From: Rhizobium bangladeshense
Lineage (GTDB): Bacteria; Pseudomonadota; Alphaproteobacteria; Rhizobiales; Rhizobiaceae
DNA: 64,000 nucleotides
Assembly (NCBI RefSeq): GCF_017357245.1
Contig: NZ_CP071612.1
Location: 3,041,001-3,105,000 of the forward strand
Reading direction: 5' to 3'
The notes under the pieces are model-generated. The model was not told where the DNA came from and did not search any database. It worked only from the letters and a program-made list of their open reading frames with translations. Within the stretch, counting starts at the first letter, position 1. Every line of letters starts with the position of its first letter. Below are positions 27,970-37,928 of this stretch, piece by piece. Made by a program: the position numbers and the translations under genes.

Positions 27970-28962
27970 ATGCAGACCTATCGTTTGGGACACACCGGAC
28001 CCGATGTCTCGGCCATCGGCCTCGGCTGCATGGGCATGTCGGGCATGTATGGTCCCGCCGACCGCGCAGAGAGCATTGCGACAATCCATGCCGCGCTCGA
28101 TTCCGGCATCAACCTGCTCGACACGGGCGACTTCTACGGCATGGGCCACAATGAAATGCTGATCGGCGAGGCATTGAAGGGCCGCAGGCGCGAAGACGCC
28201 GTCATCAGCGTCAAGTTCGGCGCGCTTCGCGATCCCGCAGGCGGATGGAGCGGCATCGATGCCCGCCCCGTAGCCGTGAAGAATTTCCTCGCCTACACGC
28301 TACAGCGCCTCGGCGTCGACTATATCGACATATACCGCCCTGCCCGCCTCGATCCGAATGTGCCCATCGAGGACACGGTCGGCGCGATCGCCGATTTGAT
28401 CGAGGCCGGTTACGTCAAACATATTGGTCTGTCGGAAGTCGGCGCCGACACGATCCGCCGTGCCGCCGCCGGCGCCCCGATCGTCGATCTGCAGATCGAA
28501 TATTCGCTAATCTCGCGCGGGATCGAGGACCGCATCCTGCCGACGACCCGGGAACTAGGCATTTCGATTACCGCTTACGGCGTGCTTTCGCGCGGCCTAA
28601 TCAGCGGGCATTGGCAGAAGGGGCAGGCCACCGCCGGCGACTTCCGTACCCATAGCCCGCGCTTCCAGGACGGCAATATCGATCAGAACCTCGCACTGGT
28701 AGAAAAGCTGCGCGAGATCGCCCAAGCAAAAAGCGTCTCAGTCGCCCAGATCGCCATCGCCTGGGTCGCCACCAAGGGCAAGGACATCGTCCCGCTCATC
28801 GGCGCCCGCCGCCGCGACCGGCTGAGCGAGGCGCTCGGCTCACGCGCGGTCGACCTGTCGCCGGAAGATTTCGCTGCAATCGAAAGGGCAATTCCGAAGG
28901 ATGCGGCGGCCGGCGGGCGTTATCCCGAGCATATGCTCCAGCATATGGATAGTGAGAAGTAA
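27970..28962 (+). CDS. Aldo/keto reductase
   Basis: A 330-residue NADPH-dependent oxidoreductase starting MQTYRLGHTGPDVSAIGLGC with AAAGGAGAA ahead of ATG 27970. The (beta/alpha)8 family motifs are present: 'GLGCMGMSGMYGP', 'IHAALDSGINLLDTGDFYGMGHNEMLIGEALKGRR' with the catalytic Asp and Tyr, 'VISVKFG' with the Lys, and 'VKHIGLSEVGADTIRRA'. The family is the YhdN / L-glyceraldehyde 3-phosphate reductase-like AKR group; the usual catalytic His of 'DLYQxHR' is here in 'DIYRPARLDP', i.e. His is replaced by Pro-Ala, worth noting. Substrate unknown. A hairpin terminator follows at 28987-29010. Confidence 0.92.
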   Translation: MQTYRLGHTGPDVSAIGLGCMGMSGMYGPADRAESIATIHAALDSGINLLDTGDFYGMGHNEMLIGEALKGRRREDAVISVKFGALRDPAGGWSGIDARPVAVKNFLAYTLQRLGVDYIDIYRPARLDPNVPIEDTVGAIADLIEAGYVKHIGLSEVGADTIRRAAAGAPIVDLQIEYSLISRGIEDRILPTTRELGISITAYGVLSRGLISGHWQKGQATAGDFRTHSPRFQDGNIDQNLALVEKLREIAQAKSVSVAQIAIAWVATKGKDIVPLIGARRRDRLSEALGSRAVDLSPEDFAAIERAIPKDAAAGGRYPEHMLQHMDSEK

Positions 28963-28986
28963 GGTCGGGTAAAAGGGCTGAAGCGT

Positions 28987-29010
28987 CATGCCGTGCAGTT
29001 GCACGGCATG
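28987..29010. terminator. Hairpin between convergent genes
   Basis: Eleven-base arms CATGCCGTGCA (28987-28997) and TGCACGGCATG (29000-29010) with a two-base centre, followed by ATCTCGCCTTTT on the plus strand. It sits between the convergent aldo/keto reductase and zinc peptidase genes and probably serves the former. Confidence 0.6.
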
Positions 29011-29021
29011 ATCTCGCCTTT

Positions 29022-29939
29022 TCAGACCGGACCTGAAAACGTATCGCACGCCGTCAGCTGTCCGCTGTCGAAACCGCGCTTGAACCACCTGGCGCGCTGC
29101 GCCGAGGTGCCGTGGTTGAAGCTCTCGGGCACGACGTAGCCCTGCGAGCGTTTCTGCAGCGTATCGTCGCCGATCTGCTGGGCGGCGTTGAGCGCCTCCT
29201 CCAGATCGCCGGCCTCAAGCAGGCCTTTCTGCTGGGTATATTTGCCCCAGATGCCGGCGAAGCAATCGGCCTGCAGCTCGACACGCACCGACATCTTATT
29301 GGCCTCCTCCTCGCTCATGCGCTGACGTGCCTGGTTGAATTTCGGCAGGATGCCGAGAAGGTTCTGCACGTGATGGCCGACCTCATGGGCGACGACATAG
29401 GCTTCGGCGAAATCGCCCGATGCGCCGAACCGGTCGGACAGCTCCTTGAAGAAGGTCGTGTCGAGATAGACCTTGCGATCGCCAGGGCAATAGAACGGAC
29501 CGGTGGCGGCTGACGCGAAGCCGCAGGCCGACTGCGTCTGGTCGGAGAACAGCACGAGACGTGGCTCTTCGTAGGTCTGGCCTCGTGCCTGGAAAATGCC
29601 GTTCCAGGTATCCTCGGTCTCGGCAAGAACGGTGCGCATGAAGGCGGTCATCTCGTCATTAGCCGGCGTGCGGGTGTCCGATTGGCTCTGCTCGTAACCT
29701 GGGCCGCTCGACATGCCGCCGGTTTCCAGCACCTGCAGCAGATCGACACCCATCAGCTTGAAGATGAAATAGATGACGATAAGGAAAATGATCGTGCCGA
29801 TGCTCAAGCCGCCGCCGGCGCGGCGGACGCCGCCGCCGGAGGGAAAGCTGAAACCGCCGCCGCGGCCAAAACCACCTCCTGTGCGACTGCCGCGACGATC
29901 TTCGACATTGTCGGACTGACGCCGGCCTCTCCATTCCAT
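29022..29939 (-). CDS. Neutral zinc metallopeptidase (YpfJ family)
   Basis: A 305-residue protein from ATG 29939 (MEWRGRRQSDNVEDRRGSRT) with GGGGAGAA upstream. A Gly/Arg-rich cytoplasmic head is followed by one membrane helix ('IGTIIFLIVIYFIFKLMGV') and a periplasmic domain. The zinc site HEVGHH is at residues 185-190 with the third ligand in 'VELQADCFAGIW'. Also typical: 'ACGFASAATGPFYCPGDRKVYLD' with two cysteines, likely a disulphide. Family members are membrane-tethered metallopeptidases without a defined substrate. Confidence 0.92.
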   Translation of the reverse strand: MEWRGRRQSDNVEDRRGSRTGGGFGRGGGFSFPSGGGVRRAGGGLSIGTIIFLIVIYFIFKLMGVDLLQVLETGGMSSGPGYEQSQSDTRTPANDEMTAFMRTVLAETEDTWNGIFQARGQTYEEPRLVLFSDQTQSACGFASAATGPFYCPGDRKVYLDTTFFKELSDRFGASGDFAEAYVVAHEVGHHVQNLLGILPKFNQARQRMSEEEANKMSVRVELQADCFAGIWGKYTQQKGLLEAGDLEEALNAAQQIGDDTLQKRSQGYVVPESFNHGTSAQRARWFKRGFDSGQLTACDTFSGPV

Positions 29940-30044
29940 TTTCGTTCTCCCCGGCAACGCTCGTGCTTGCGCTCAAGAATTTATATAACCGCCGCCGGGA
30001 GGAATTCCAGCGGCTTCATCACACGGAACAAGGGGTTGAACAGC

Positions 30045-30197
30045 TCACTTTTTCCTCGGGCTTGGTTGCGCCGGTCCCTTTTGTCCGTCGCTTTTGCCGG
30101 CGCTGCTATGCGACTTGCCCTCCCCCTGACGTGCCAGCTCCTTATCCACGGTCTCCCGCGACCCTTCTGCCGGGTCCTTGTCTTTCGGATCTACCAT
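30045..30197 (-). CDS. Small Lys/Gly-rich hypothetical protein (50 aa)
   Basis: ATG at 30197 follows GGAGG with five-base spacing and opens a 50-residue frame starting MVDPKDKDPAEGSRETVDKE and ending in 'SPRKK'. It is highly charged, with many Lys, Glu, Gly and Ser and no hydrophobic core, so probably disordered. The longer frame in the same phase (to 30791) is the shadow of the dehydrogenase opposite and is rejected. No family recognised; the strong ribosome binding site is the main support. Confidence 0.5.
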   Translation of the reverse strand: MVDPKDKDPAEGSRETVDKELARQGEGKSHSSAGKSDGQKGPAQPSPRKK

Positions 30198-30419
30198 CAC
30201 GACCTCCAGCTTCTCGACCGCAAACCTGAAGGACGCGATATTGTTCCCCCGACGGAGCAAGCGCTCGCTCTTCCGATCGTGACGGCCGCGAAGCCCCGAT
30301 CGGCCGCGACCATGCCTCGGCATTTGTCTTCCATTGCGTAAAGAAGATGCGTCAAGCGCTTGACGAGACTCCCTTTTTCGCTCTTCCTGAAAAAGAGGAG
30401 AATGCGGGAGGAGATGGCG

Positions 30420-31448
30420 ATGAAGGCGGTGCGCCTGCAGGCAACAGGACAGTTGCAGCTTTGCGAGATCGAAAAACCGGCGCCACGTCCGGGCGAATTG
30501 CTCGTCCGGATCGAGGCCTGCGGCATCTGCGGCACCGACCGCCATATCTTCCACGGCGAATTTCCGTCGAAGCCGCCGGTGACACTCGGCCATGAATTCG
30601 CAGGCATTGTCGAGACGGTCGGACCGGGCGTGACCGATTTCCGCCCCGGCATGCGCGTGACAGGGGATCCGAACATTTCCTGCGGCGGCTGCGAGGAGTG
30701 CCGGCGCGGCCGCGTCAATCTCTGCCGGAACCTGCGGGCGATCGGCATTCACCGCGACGGCGGTTTTGCCGACTATGTCTGCATGCCGCAAAGCCAGGCC
30801 TTCGCGCTGCCGGCCGATCTAGATCCGCTTCACGGCGCCTTCTGCGAACCGCTCGCCTGCTGCATACACGGAGTCGATCTTGCCGGGCTGCACACCGGCT
30901 CATCGGCCATCGTGCTCGGCGGCGGCGTGATCGGCCTGCTCACCCTTCAGCTGGCCAGGCTTGCCGGCGCAACTCGCCTCGTGCTGGTGACGCGGAGCGC
31001 CGAGAAACGGCGCTTGGCCGAAAGCCTCGGTGCCACCGCAACGGCCGATCCGGGTGACGGCGATGTCATTGCGCGCATCACCGCCGCAGACGGACTGCTC
31101 CCCGGCGGCGCCGACGTCGTCTTCGAATGCGCCGGCGTCACCGACACCATGCAGCAGGCGCCGCGGCTTGCCCGCCGTGGCGGCAGCGCCGTCATTCTGG
31201 GCGTCATGCCGCAGGGGGCAAAGATCGAGATCGAGCCCTTCGACCTGCTGTTTCGCGAAGTCAGGCTGATAAGCTCCTTCGTCAACCCTTTCACCCATGG
31301 CCGCGCCGCCGATCTGATCGCCACCGGCAGGATCAAGATCGAGCCGTTGATCTCCCGCAGGATTACGCTCGCGGAAGCTCCCGATGCGATCATCAACCCG
31401 GCTCGCGGCGGCGAAATCCGGGCGCTCGTCATTCCCGGCCGGCAGTAG
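30420..31448 (+). CDS. Zinc-dependent alcohol / sorbitol-type dehydrogenase
   Basis: A 342-residue medium-chain dehydrogenase from ATG 30420 (MKAVRLQATGQLQLCEIEKP), GGGAGG upstream. Catalytic zinc: 'CGICGTDRHIFHGEFPSKPPVTLGHEFAG'; structural zinc cysteines in 'CGGCEECRRGRVNLC'; Rossmann 'IVLGGGVIGLLTLQLARLAGA'. The architecture is that of the sorbitol/threonine/galactitol dehydrogenase group acting on sugar alcohols or related polyols. No sugar transporter is adjacent, so the substrate cannot be deduced. Divergent from the 50-residue ORF. Confidence 0.9.
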   Translation: MKAVRLQATGQLQLCEIEKPAPRPGELLVRIEACGICGTDRHIFHGEFPSKPPVTLGHEFAGIVETVGPGVTDFRPGMRVTGDPNISCGGCEECRRGRVNLCRNLRAIGIHRDGGFADYVCMPQSQAFALPADLDPLHGAFCEPLACCIHGVDLAGLHTGSSAIVLGGGVIGLLTLQLARLAGATRLVLVTRSAEKRRLAESLGATATADPGDGDVIARITAADGLLPGGADVVFECAGVTDTMQQAPRLARRGGSAVILGVMPQGAKIEIEPFDLLFREVRLISSFVNPFTHGRAADLIATGRIKIEPLISRRITLAEAPDAIINPARGGEIRALVIPGRQ

Positions 31449-31617
31449 CCTCCCGCGCCGGTTCGAATTCCTGTCGATTCCGCGATTTATGGGGTTCCGT
31501 TTGCAAATACATTTGCCTATAAGCCGCTTCTAGCCTGAAAAGACCCAGCATGCGCAACCGACCCGGTGATCTCCCACCCTGGCCGGTTTTCTGCGCAGCC
31601 AGAAAATGGATATCGCC

Positions 31618-34600
31618 ATGCCGAAGCGCCAAGACATCAAATCGATCCTCATCATCGGCGCGGGACCGATCGTCATTGGCCAGGCTTGCGAATTCGACTA
31701 TTCCGGCACCCAGGCCTGCAAGGCGTTGAAGGAAGAAGGCTACCGCGTCATCCTCGTCAATTCCAATCCTGCAACGATCATGACCGATCCGGGGCTGGCC
31801 GACGCAACTTACGTCGAGCCGATCACCCCCGAGGTCGTCGCCAAGATCATCGCCAAGGAACGCCCTGACGCGCTACTGCCGACCATGGGCGGCCAGACGG
31901 CTCTGAACACCGCCCTCTCCCTCAAGCGCATGGGCGTGCTCGACCGCTACAATGTCGAGATGATCGGCGCCAAGCCGGCGGCCATCGACATGGCCGAAGA
32001 CCGCGCGCTGTTTCGCGAGGCCATGGCTCGCATCGGCCTGGAAACGCCGCGCTCGATGCTTGCGAACGCCACCGACATCAAGGATCTGGACCGTAAGACG
32101 CACGAGGCCGAGCGCAATAAGCTGCGCGAAAGCCTTTCCGGATCCGATCTCGACAAGGCGTTGGACGAGCTGGAAAATCAGTGGAATCTCGGCGAGAGCG
32201 ACCGCAAGCAGCGCTACATGAACCACGCCATGGCGATTGCCGCCCAGGCGCTCGACCATGTCGGCCTGCCCGCTATCATCCGCCCGTCTTTCACGCTCGG
32301 CGGCACCGGCGGCGGCATCGCCTACAACCGTTCGGAATTCTTCGAGATCGTCGGCGGCGGCCTCGACGCCTCGCCGACCACCGAAGTGCTGATCGAAGAG
32401 TCCGTGCTCGGCTGGAAGGAGTATGAGATGGAAGTCGTCCGCGACAAGGCGGACAACTGCATCATCATCTGCTCGATCGAAAACATCGATCCGATGGGCG
32501 TGCATACCGGCGATTCCATCACCGTCGCGCCGGCGCTGACGCTGACCGACAAGGAATACCAGATCATGCGCAACGCCTCGATCGCGGTGCTGCGCGAGAT
32601 CGGCGTCGAGACCGGCGGCTCTAACGTCCAGTTCGCGGTCAATCCGAAAGACGGCCGCCTCGTCGTCATCGAAATGAACCCACGTGTGTCGCGTTCTTCG
32701 GCGCTTGCATCCAAGGCAACCGGTTTCCCCATCGCCAAGGTCGCGGCCAAGCTCGCCATCGGCTATACGCTGGACGAACTGGAAAACGACATCACCGGCG
32801 GCGCGACGCCCGCTTCGTTCGAGCCGTCGATCGATTATGTCGTGACAAAGATCCCGCGCTTCGCCTTCGAGAAATTTCCCGGCGCCTCGCCGGTGCTGAC
32901 CACGGCCATGAAGTCGGTCGGTGAAGTCATGGCGATCGGCCGCACCTTCGCTGAATCGCTGCAGAAGGCGCTGCGCGGCCTCGAGACCGGCCTGACCGGC
33001 CTCGACGAAATCGAGATCCCCGATTTCGAGGAAGGCGAATCCAGCCAGAACGCCATCCGCGCCGCCATCGGCACGCCGACGCCGGACCGCTTACGCATGG
33101 TCGCCCAGGCGTTGCGCCAGGGCCTCAGCATCGAAGAGGTGCATGAGGGCTGCAAGATCGATCCCTGGTTCATCGCCCAGCTCAAGAATATAGTCGACAT
33201 GGAAGCCCGCATCCGCGAGCACGGCCTGCCGGAGGATGCCGCCAACCTGCGCATGCTGAAGGCGATGGGCTTCTCCGACGCCCGCCTTGCCACGCTGACC
33301 GGCAAGCGCCCGAAGGAAGTTGCCGAACTCCGCAACGGCCTGAACGTCCGCCCCGTTTTCAAACGCATCGATACCTGTGCGGCCGAATTCGCTTCGCCGA
33401 CCGCTTACATGTATTCGACCTACGAGACGCCCTTTGTCGGCGCCGCCCGCTCGGAAGCTCAGGTCTCCGACCGCAAGAAGGTCGTCATCCTCGGCGGCGG
33501 CCCGAACCGCATCGGCCAGGGCATCGAATTCGACTATTGCTGCTGCCATGCCGCCTTCGCGCTGAAGGATGCAGGCTATGAAGCGATCATGATCAACTGC
33601 AATCCGGAAACCGTCTCGACCGACTACGACACGTCAGATCGCCTCTATTTCGAGCCGCTGACGGCCGAGGACGTGATCGAAATCCTGCGCGCCGAACAGG
33701 AAAAGGGTGAAGTCGTCGGCGTCATCGTCCAATTCGGCGGACAGACGCCGCTGAAGCTTGCCGAGGCGCTGGAAAAGAACGGCATCCCGATCCTCGGCAC
33801 CGCCCCCGACATGATCGATCTTGCCGAAGACCGCGACCGCTTCCAAAAGCTTCTGATGAAGCTCGACCTCAATCAGCCGAACAACGGCATCGCCTATTCT
33901 GTCGAGCAGGCCCGCCTGGTCGCCGCCGAGATCGGCTTCCCGCTGGTCGTGCGCCCCTCCTACGTGCTCGGCGGCCGAGCCATGCAGATCATCCACGCCG
34001 AGAGCCAGTTGCAGACCTATCTGCTCGACACGGTGCCGGAACTGGTGCCTGAGGATATCAAGCAGCGTTACCCCAATGACAAGACTGGCCAGATCAACAC
34101 CCTGCTCGGCAAGAACCCGCTGCTCTTCGACAGCTATCTCACCCACGCGATCGAAGTCGATGTCGACTGCCTCTCCGACGGCACCGACGTCTATGTCGCC
34201 GGTATCATGGAACATATCGAGGAAGCCGGCATCCACTCGGGCGACTCGGCCTGCTCGTTGCCGCCCCGTTCGCTGTCCGTGGAACTGATCGACGAGCTGG
34301 AGCGCCAGGCAAAGGCGATGGCAAAGGCGCTCAACGTCGGGGGCCTGATGAACGTCCAGTTCGCCATCAAGGACGGCACGGTCTACGTTCTCGAGGTCAA
34401 CCCGCGTGCCTCGCGCACCGTGCCCTTCGTCGCCAAGACCATCGGCGCGCCGATCGCCAAGATCGCCGCCCGCGTCATGGCCGGCGAGAAACTCGATGCG
34501 ACCTTCGCCGCCTATGGGCAGAAGCCCGATCCGCGCAAGCTCAAGCATATTGCCGTCAAGGAAGCCGTCTTCCCCTTCGCTCGATTCCCCGGCGTCGACA

Positions 34601-35106
34601 CGCTGCTCGGCCCGGAAATGCGCTCGACCGGTGAAGTGATCGGTCTCGACACCGATTTTGCGTTGGCCTTCGCCAAGTCGCAGCTCGGCGCCGGCGTCGA
34701 ACTGCCGCGCGATGGAACGGTCTTCGTTTCCGTGCGCGACGAGGACAAGCCGCGCGTGCTGCCGGCAATCCGCATCCTCGTCGAAGAGGGCTTCAAAGTG
34801 CTGGCGACCGGCGGCACCGCCCGCTTCCTCGGCGAAAACGGCATCACCGCCACCAAGATCAACAAGGTTCTGGAGGGCCGCCCGCACATCGAGGACGCCA
34901 TCCGCAACCGCCAGGTCCAGCTCGTCATCAACACTACCGACGGCAACAAGGCGATCTCGGACTCCAAGTCGTTGCGCCGCGCGACGCTGATGCAGAAGGT
35001 GCCCTATTACACGACGATGGCCGGCGCCGAAGCCGCCGCCCAGGCGATCAAGGCGCTGAGGGCAGGCAATCTCGAAGTCCGGCCGCTGCAGAGCTACTTC
35101 GCTTGA
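31618..35106 (+). CDS. carB: Carbamoyl-phosphate synthase large subunit
   Basis: A 1162-residue enzyme from ATG 31618 ([20 protein letters not shown]); ATG 31606 would add four residues. It joins bicarbonate, ammonia from CarA and two ATP into carbamoyl phosphate. Two homologous ATP-grasp halves are evident, the first starting '[28 protein letters not shown]' and the second '[28 protein letters not shown]', each followed by '[11 protein letters not shown]' or '[12 protein letters not shown]'. The C-terminal MGS-like allosteric domain begins around '[27 protein letters not shown]'. Full length. It stands alone, separated from carA by 12 kb. Confidence 0.97.
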   Translation: MPKRQDIKSILIIGAGPIVIGQACEFDYSGTQACKALKEEGYRVILVNSNPATIMTDPGLADATYVEPITPEVVAKIIAKERPDALLPTMGGQTALNTALSLKRMGVLDRYNVEMIGAKPAAIDMAEDRALFREAMARIGLETPRSMLANATDIKDLDRKTHEAERNKLRESLSGSDLDKALDELENQWNLGESDRKQRYMNHAMAIAAQALDHVGLPAIIRPSFTLGGTGGGIAYNRSEFFEIVGGGLDASPTTEVLIEESVLGWKEYEMEVVRDKADNCIIICSIENIDPMGVHTGDSITVAPALTLTDKEYQIMRNASIAVLREIGVETGGSNVQFAVNPKDGRLVVIEMNPRVSRSSALASKATGFPIAKVAAKLAIGYTLDELENDITGGATPASFEPSIDYVVTKIPRFAFEKFPGASPVLTTAMKSVGEVMAIGRTFAESLQKALRGLETGLTGLDEIEIPDFEEGESSQNAIRAAIGTPTPDRLRMVAQALRQGLSIEEVHEGCKIDPWFIAQLKNIVDMEARIREHGLPEDAANLRMLKAMGFSDARLATLTGKRPKEVAELRNGLNVRPVFKRIDTCAAEFASPTAYMYSTYETPFVGAARSEAQVSDRKKVVILGGGPNRIGQGIEFDYCCCHAAFALKDAGYEAIMINCNPETVSTDYDTSDRLYFEPLTAEDVIEILRAEQEKGEVVGVIVQFGGQTPLKLAEALEKNGIPILGTAPDMIDLAEDRDRFQKLLMKLDLNQPNNGIAYSVEQARLVAAEIGFPLVVRPSYVLGGRAMQIIHAESQLQTYLLDTVPELVPEDIKQRYPNDKTGQINTLLGKNPLLFDSYLTHAIEVDVDCLSDGTDVYVAGIMEHIEEAGIHSGDSACSLPPRSLSVELIDELERQAKAMAKALNVGGLMNVQFAIKDGTVYVLEVNPRASRTVPFVAKTIGAPIAKIAARVMAGEKLDATFAAYGQKPDPRKLKHIAVKEAVFPFARFPGVDTLLGPEMRSTGEVIGLDTDFALAFAKSQLGAGVELPRDGTVFVSVRDEDKPRVLPAIRILVEEGFKVLATGGTARFLGENGITATKINKVLEGRPHIEDAIRNRQVQLVINTTDGNKAISDSKSLRRATLMQKVPYYTTMAGAEAAAQAIKALRAGNLEVRPLQSYFA

Positions 35107-35186
35107 GATGAGAGCAATTCCAGCAAAATAGTGCCGTGTTTTGTATCCCGAATTGAGTGAAAACAAAGAGATAGCGCCAACGCCCG
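35107..35186. repeat. Degenerate rhizobial intergenic repeat
   Basis: The block order AATTCCAGCAAAA ... GTTTTG ... GAATTGAGTGAAAACAAAGAG resembles the element at 44560-44662 (CATGTCGCGCAAAAGTG ... GTTTTGCGG ... ACATGCGTAAAAACAAA). Only the order and short cores are shared, so membership of one family is tentative. Confidence 0.4.
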
Positions 35187-35203
35187 CGGGCGGTGGCGCC
35201 AGC

Positions 35204-36673
35204 TCAGCCGGAATCAATTTGTTTGACTGATGCCATAAGCCGCTGAATTTTCAGCATATCCACACGAAACCGTGCCATCTCTTCCGCCTTCAGCCGCTCG
35301 TCCGGAATGCGCAGGAGATAGGATGGATGCACGGTCACGAAGAGCGTGCGCCCTCCCTCGATCGCCATCGCCTTCCCCCTGACATCCTGCAGGCGCTCCT
35401 TCACATCGGTCAGCGCCGCAAGCGCCGTCGCCCCCATCGCGACGATGAGTTTCGGCTTGACGAGCGCCAACTCCAGATCAAGCCACCGGCGGCAATGCTT
35501 CACCTCCCCCATGTTGGGCTTCTGGTGGATGCGGCGCTTGCCGCGTGGCTCGTATTTGAAATGCTTTACCGCATTGGTGACGTAGAGCGTCGACCGGTCG
35601 ATGCCAGCCTCCGATATCACCTGATCAAGAAGCCTGCCGGCTGGACCAACGAAGGGACGCCCTGCAATATCCTCCTGATCGCCCGGCTGTTCGCCGACGA
35701 ACATGACCTGCGCATCCTGCGGCCCTTCGCCAAATACCGTCTGCGTCGCATTGGCGTGAAGCGGGCAGCGCGTGCAGACGGCGGCTTCCGCGCGCAGTGC
35801 TTCCCATGTGCCCGCCGGAGCATCAGGTTCTGCGGGGAGATTGCGTGCGGCCTCCTGTAAGCGGTCGTGAAAAGGCAGCGATTGCGTCGTCTCCCGCGCT
35901 ACCATCTCCCGCACCTTGCTTTCGGCCGAGGCAATCAAGTCAGGAATGAGATCGGCTTCCGGCAGGTTCTTCCAGTACTTCTTCGGCATCTCCGCCTGCA
36001 TTGCCTTCACCTTCAAACGCGCCGGATTGAAGATGCTGGAATAGTAGGTGCGCCAGAGTTCGTCGGTGGCGTCGCTGAGATCAGGCTTTTCGCACGGCTC
36101 GTCGGCAATCGTCAGCCGATCCCCGTCCCAGGCGGCCGATCCCTTGGGCGTAACAATCAGCCAGTCCATATCGGTGAAACGCCGCTGGAAGAAGGGAGCG
36201 GTGCGCCTGACGATATGATGGTCCGGCTCAAACCAGGCGAGGAATTTTCGGCGACCCGCCGATACCGCCCCGACTTCCTTGAAGCGGACGAAAGCCGTCA
36301 TCTTGTGCGCGTCGCGGCGAACGTTCTTCGCCATCAGACGGGCACGCGCGACATCCTCGTCAGACGCAACCTCAAGCAGTCGCCGGTCCAGCTGCAGCCG
36401 CCAAAGCAGACGGTAAAGCAGGGAAAACCGCGCCGTATCGCAATGGCAAAGAACCGTCTCCGCAAGCTCGATGAAGGCGGGCGGCACCGTCATCGGCTTG
36501 CGTGATGCCGCCGGCGCCGGCGGCATGGCGTCACGTCGAAACGACAGATCGGCCTCGGCGCTTTTTTCGCGCCAGTCGATCTCCTCGGGCAAAATGCCGG
36601 CGGCCGCCAAGGCGCGTGCGGCATCACGCCATTCGGCAAGCTCTCCGCGTCCCGAAAGCACGACCCGGCGCAT
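35204..36673 (-). CDS. udgX: DUF4130-UdgX fusion: UdgX-type uracil-DNA glycosylase/cross-linking protein
   Basis: A 489-residue protein from ATG 36673, overlapping the radical SAM stop (TGATG). Residues 1 to about 270 are a DUF4130 (TIGR03915-like) domain: 'LLYRLLWRLQLDRRLLEVASDEDVARARLMAKNVRRDAHKMTAFVRF'. From about 295 a uracil-DNA glycosylase domain carries Cys300, Cys303 and Cys394 for an iron-sulphur cluster, the family-4 motif 'GEQPGDQED' at 327-335, and 'HPSYLLR' from His449. The insert 'GKRRIHQKP' with His383 is the UdgX R-loop; in mycobacterial UdgX that His attaches covalently to the abasic sugar after uracil removal. Where family-4 enzymes have Cys in 'VVKC', this protein has His371. 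SOS-controlled promoter upstream of its partner gene. Confidence 0.9.
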   Translation of the reverse strand: MRRVVLSGRGELAEWRDAARALAAAGILPEEIDWREKSAEADLSFRRDAMPPAPAASRKPMTVPPAFIELAETVLCHCDTARFSLLYRLLWRLQLDRRLLEVASDEDVARARLMAKNVRRDAHKMTAFVRFKEVGAVSAGRRKFLAWFEPDHHIVRRTAPFFQRRFTDMDWLIVTPKGSAAWDGDRLTIADEPCEKPDLSDATDELWRTYYSSIFNPARLKVKAMQAEMPKKYWKNLPEADLIPDLIASAESKVREMVARETTQSLPFHDRLQEAARNLPAEPDAPAGTWEALRAEAAVCTRCPLHANATQTVFGEGPQDAQVMFVGEQPGDQEDIAGRPFVGPAGRLLDQVISEAGIDRSTLYVTNAVKHFKYEPRGKRRIHQKPNMGEVKHCRRWLDLELALVKPKLIVAMGATALAALTDVKERLQDVRGKAMAIEGGRTLFVTVHPSYLLRIPDERLKAEEMARFRVDMLKIQRLMASVKQIDSG

Positions 36674-37905
36674 CACAGCAACGACAGTTGCTCAGGCTGC
36701 GGCCCGAACATGGCGCGCAGATCCGGCCGGTCGATCAGCCGTCGCGGCGACCAGCCTTCCGCCGAGATGAAGGACCGGACCTTTTTGATTGAGACGCCGA
36801 GCCGGGAGAGATCATCGAGCCGTAGGCGCCGAAATCGGCGCGCCGAGACGATCGCCTTGACTGTTTTGGTGCCGAGACCGGGGACACGCAGCAACCGCTC
36901 GCGCTCGGCCTTGTTAATGTCGACCGGAAATTCCCCGCGATTCGCAAGCGCCCAGGCAAGCTTCGGATCGAGATTGAGATCGAGCATGCCGCCCGCCTGG
37001 TTTGCGGTGATCTCCTCGATGCCGAAACCGTAGAACCGATAGAGCCAGTCGGCCTGGTAGAGCCGATGTTCGCGCATCAGCGGCGGCTTGATCAGCGGCA
37101 GGTTTTTAGAGGCGTCGGGGATGGGGCTGAAGGCGGAATAATAGACACGCTTCAGTCCATAGCTGCTGTATAGCCGGCTGCTGCTGGCAAGGATGGTCGC
37201 GTCATTGGCTCCATCCGCCCCGACGATCATCTGTGTGCTCTGGCCAGCCGGGACGAAACGCTGGCGTTTCCTGGTCTTGAGCGTCGGCTCATCAGCCGCC
37301 TCGATCTTCAATCTGAGATCCGCCATAGATCGCCTGATATTGGCGGGCTTCTTTTCCGGCGCGAAGCGGGAAATCCCGCTGTCGGTCGGCAGCTCGATGT
37401 TGAGCGACAGCCTGTCGGCATGAAGCCCCGCCTCCTCCATCAGATGCGGCGATGCCTCAGGGATCGCTTTGAGATGGATATAGCCGCGGAAATTATGCGT
37501 CAGGCGCAGCTCGCGGACGATGCGGACCATCTCCTCCATCGTATAATCGGACGAGCGGATGATGCCGGAGGAAAGGAACAGGCCTTCGATATAATTGCGG
37601 CGGTAGAATTCCAGCGTGAGCCAGACGACCTCCTCGGCGGTAAAGCGTGCCCGCTCGACATTGCTGGAGGAGCGATTGACGCAATAGGCGCAGTCGTAAA
37701 TGCAGAAATTGGTCAGCAATATCTTCAGAAGCGAAATGCACCGCCCGTCCGGTGCATAGGCGTGACAGATGCCGGATCCCTCCGTCGAGCCGAGCCCGCC
37801 GCTCACGCTTGAATCTCGCTTAACCGTGCCGCTGGAAGCGCAGGACGCGTCATATTTTGCGGCGTCGGAAAGGATGGCGAGGCGTTCGGCAAGCGACTTC
37901 TTCAT
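36673..37905 (-). CDS. Putative DNA modification/repair radical SAM protein with C-terminal HhH motifs
   Basis: A 410-residue protein from ATG 37905 ([20 protein letters not shown]); GTG 37917 is an alternative but lies inside the LexA box. The radical SAM cluster motif is CxxxCxxC: Cys68, Cys72, Cys75 in '[10 protein letters not shown]'. Next come '[20 protein letters not shown]' and '[12 protein letters not shown]', typical of the TIGR03916-like family. The C-terminus holds helix-hairpin-helix DNA-binding sequence ('[43 protein letters not shown]'). The family always tends to sit beside DUF4130/UdgX genes, as here. Its reaction is unknown; DNA binding plus radical chemistry plus SOS control suggests lesion repair. 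Confidence 0.88.
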   Translation of the reverse strand: MKKSLAERLAILSDAAKYDASCASSGTVKRDSSVSGGLGSTEGSGICHAYAPDGRCISLLKILLTNFCIYDCAYCVNRSSSNVERARFTAEEVVWLTLEFYRRNYIEGLFLSSGIIRSSDYTMEEMVRIVRELRLTHNFRGYIHLKAIPEASPHLMEEAGLHADRLSLNIELPTDSGISRFAPEKKPANIRRSMADLRLKIEAADEPTLKTRKRQRFVPAGQSTQMIVGADGANDATILASSSRLYSSYGLKRVYYSAFSPIPDASKNLPLIKPPLMREHRLYQADWLYRFYGFGIEEITANQAGGMLDLNLDPKLAWALANRGEFPVDINKAERERLLRVPGLGTKTVKAIVSARRFRRLRLDDLSRLGVSIKKVRSFISAEGWSPRRLIDRPDLRAMFGPQPEQLSLL

Positions 37906-37913
37906 TCTTTTGT

Positions 37914-37928
37914 TCACTATACGTTCTA
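37914..37928 (-). promoter_or_regulatory. LexA (SOS) box of the radical SAM-udgX operon
   Basis: On the plus strand GTTC (37914-37917), seven bases, GTTC (37925-37928); on the coding strand GAAC-GTATAGT-GAAC. This is the exact alphaproteobacterial LexA direct-repeat operator. It overlaps the predicted -10 and lies eight bases upstream of the chosen ATG. Confidence 0.85.
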
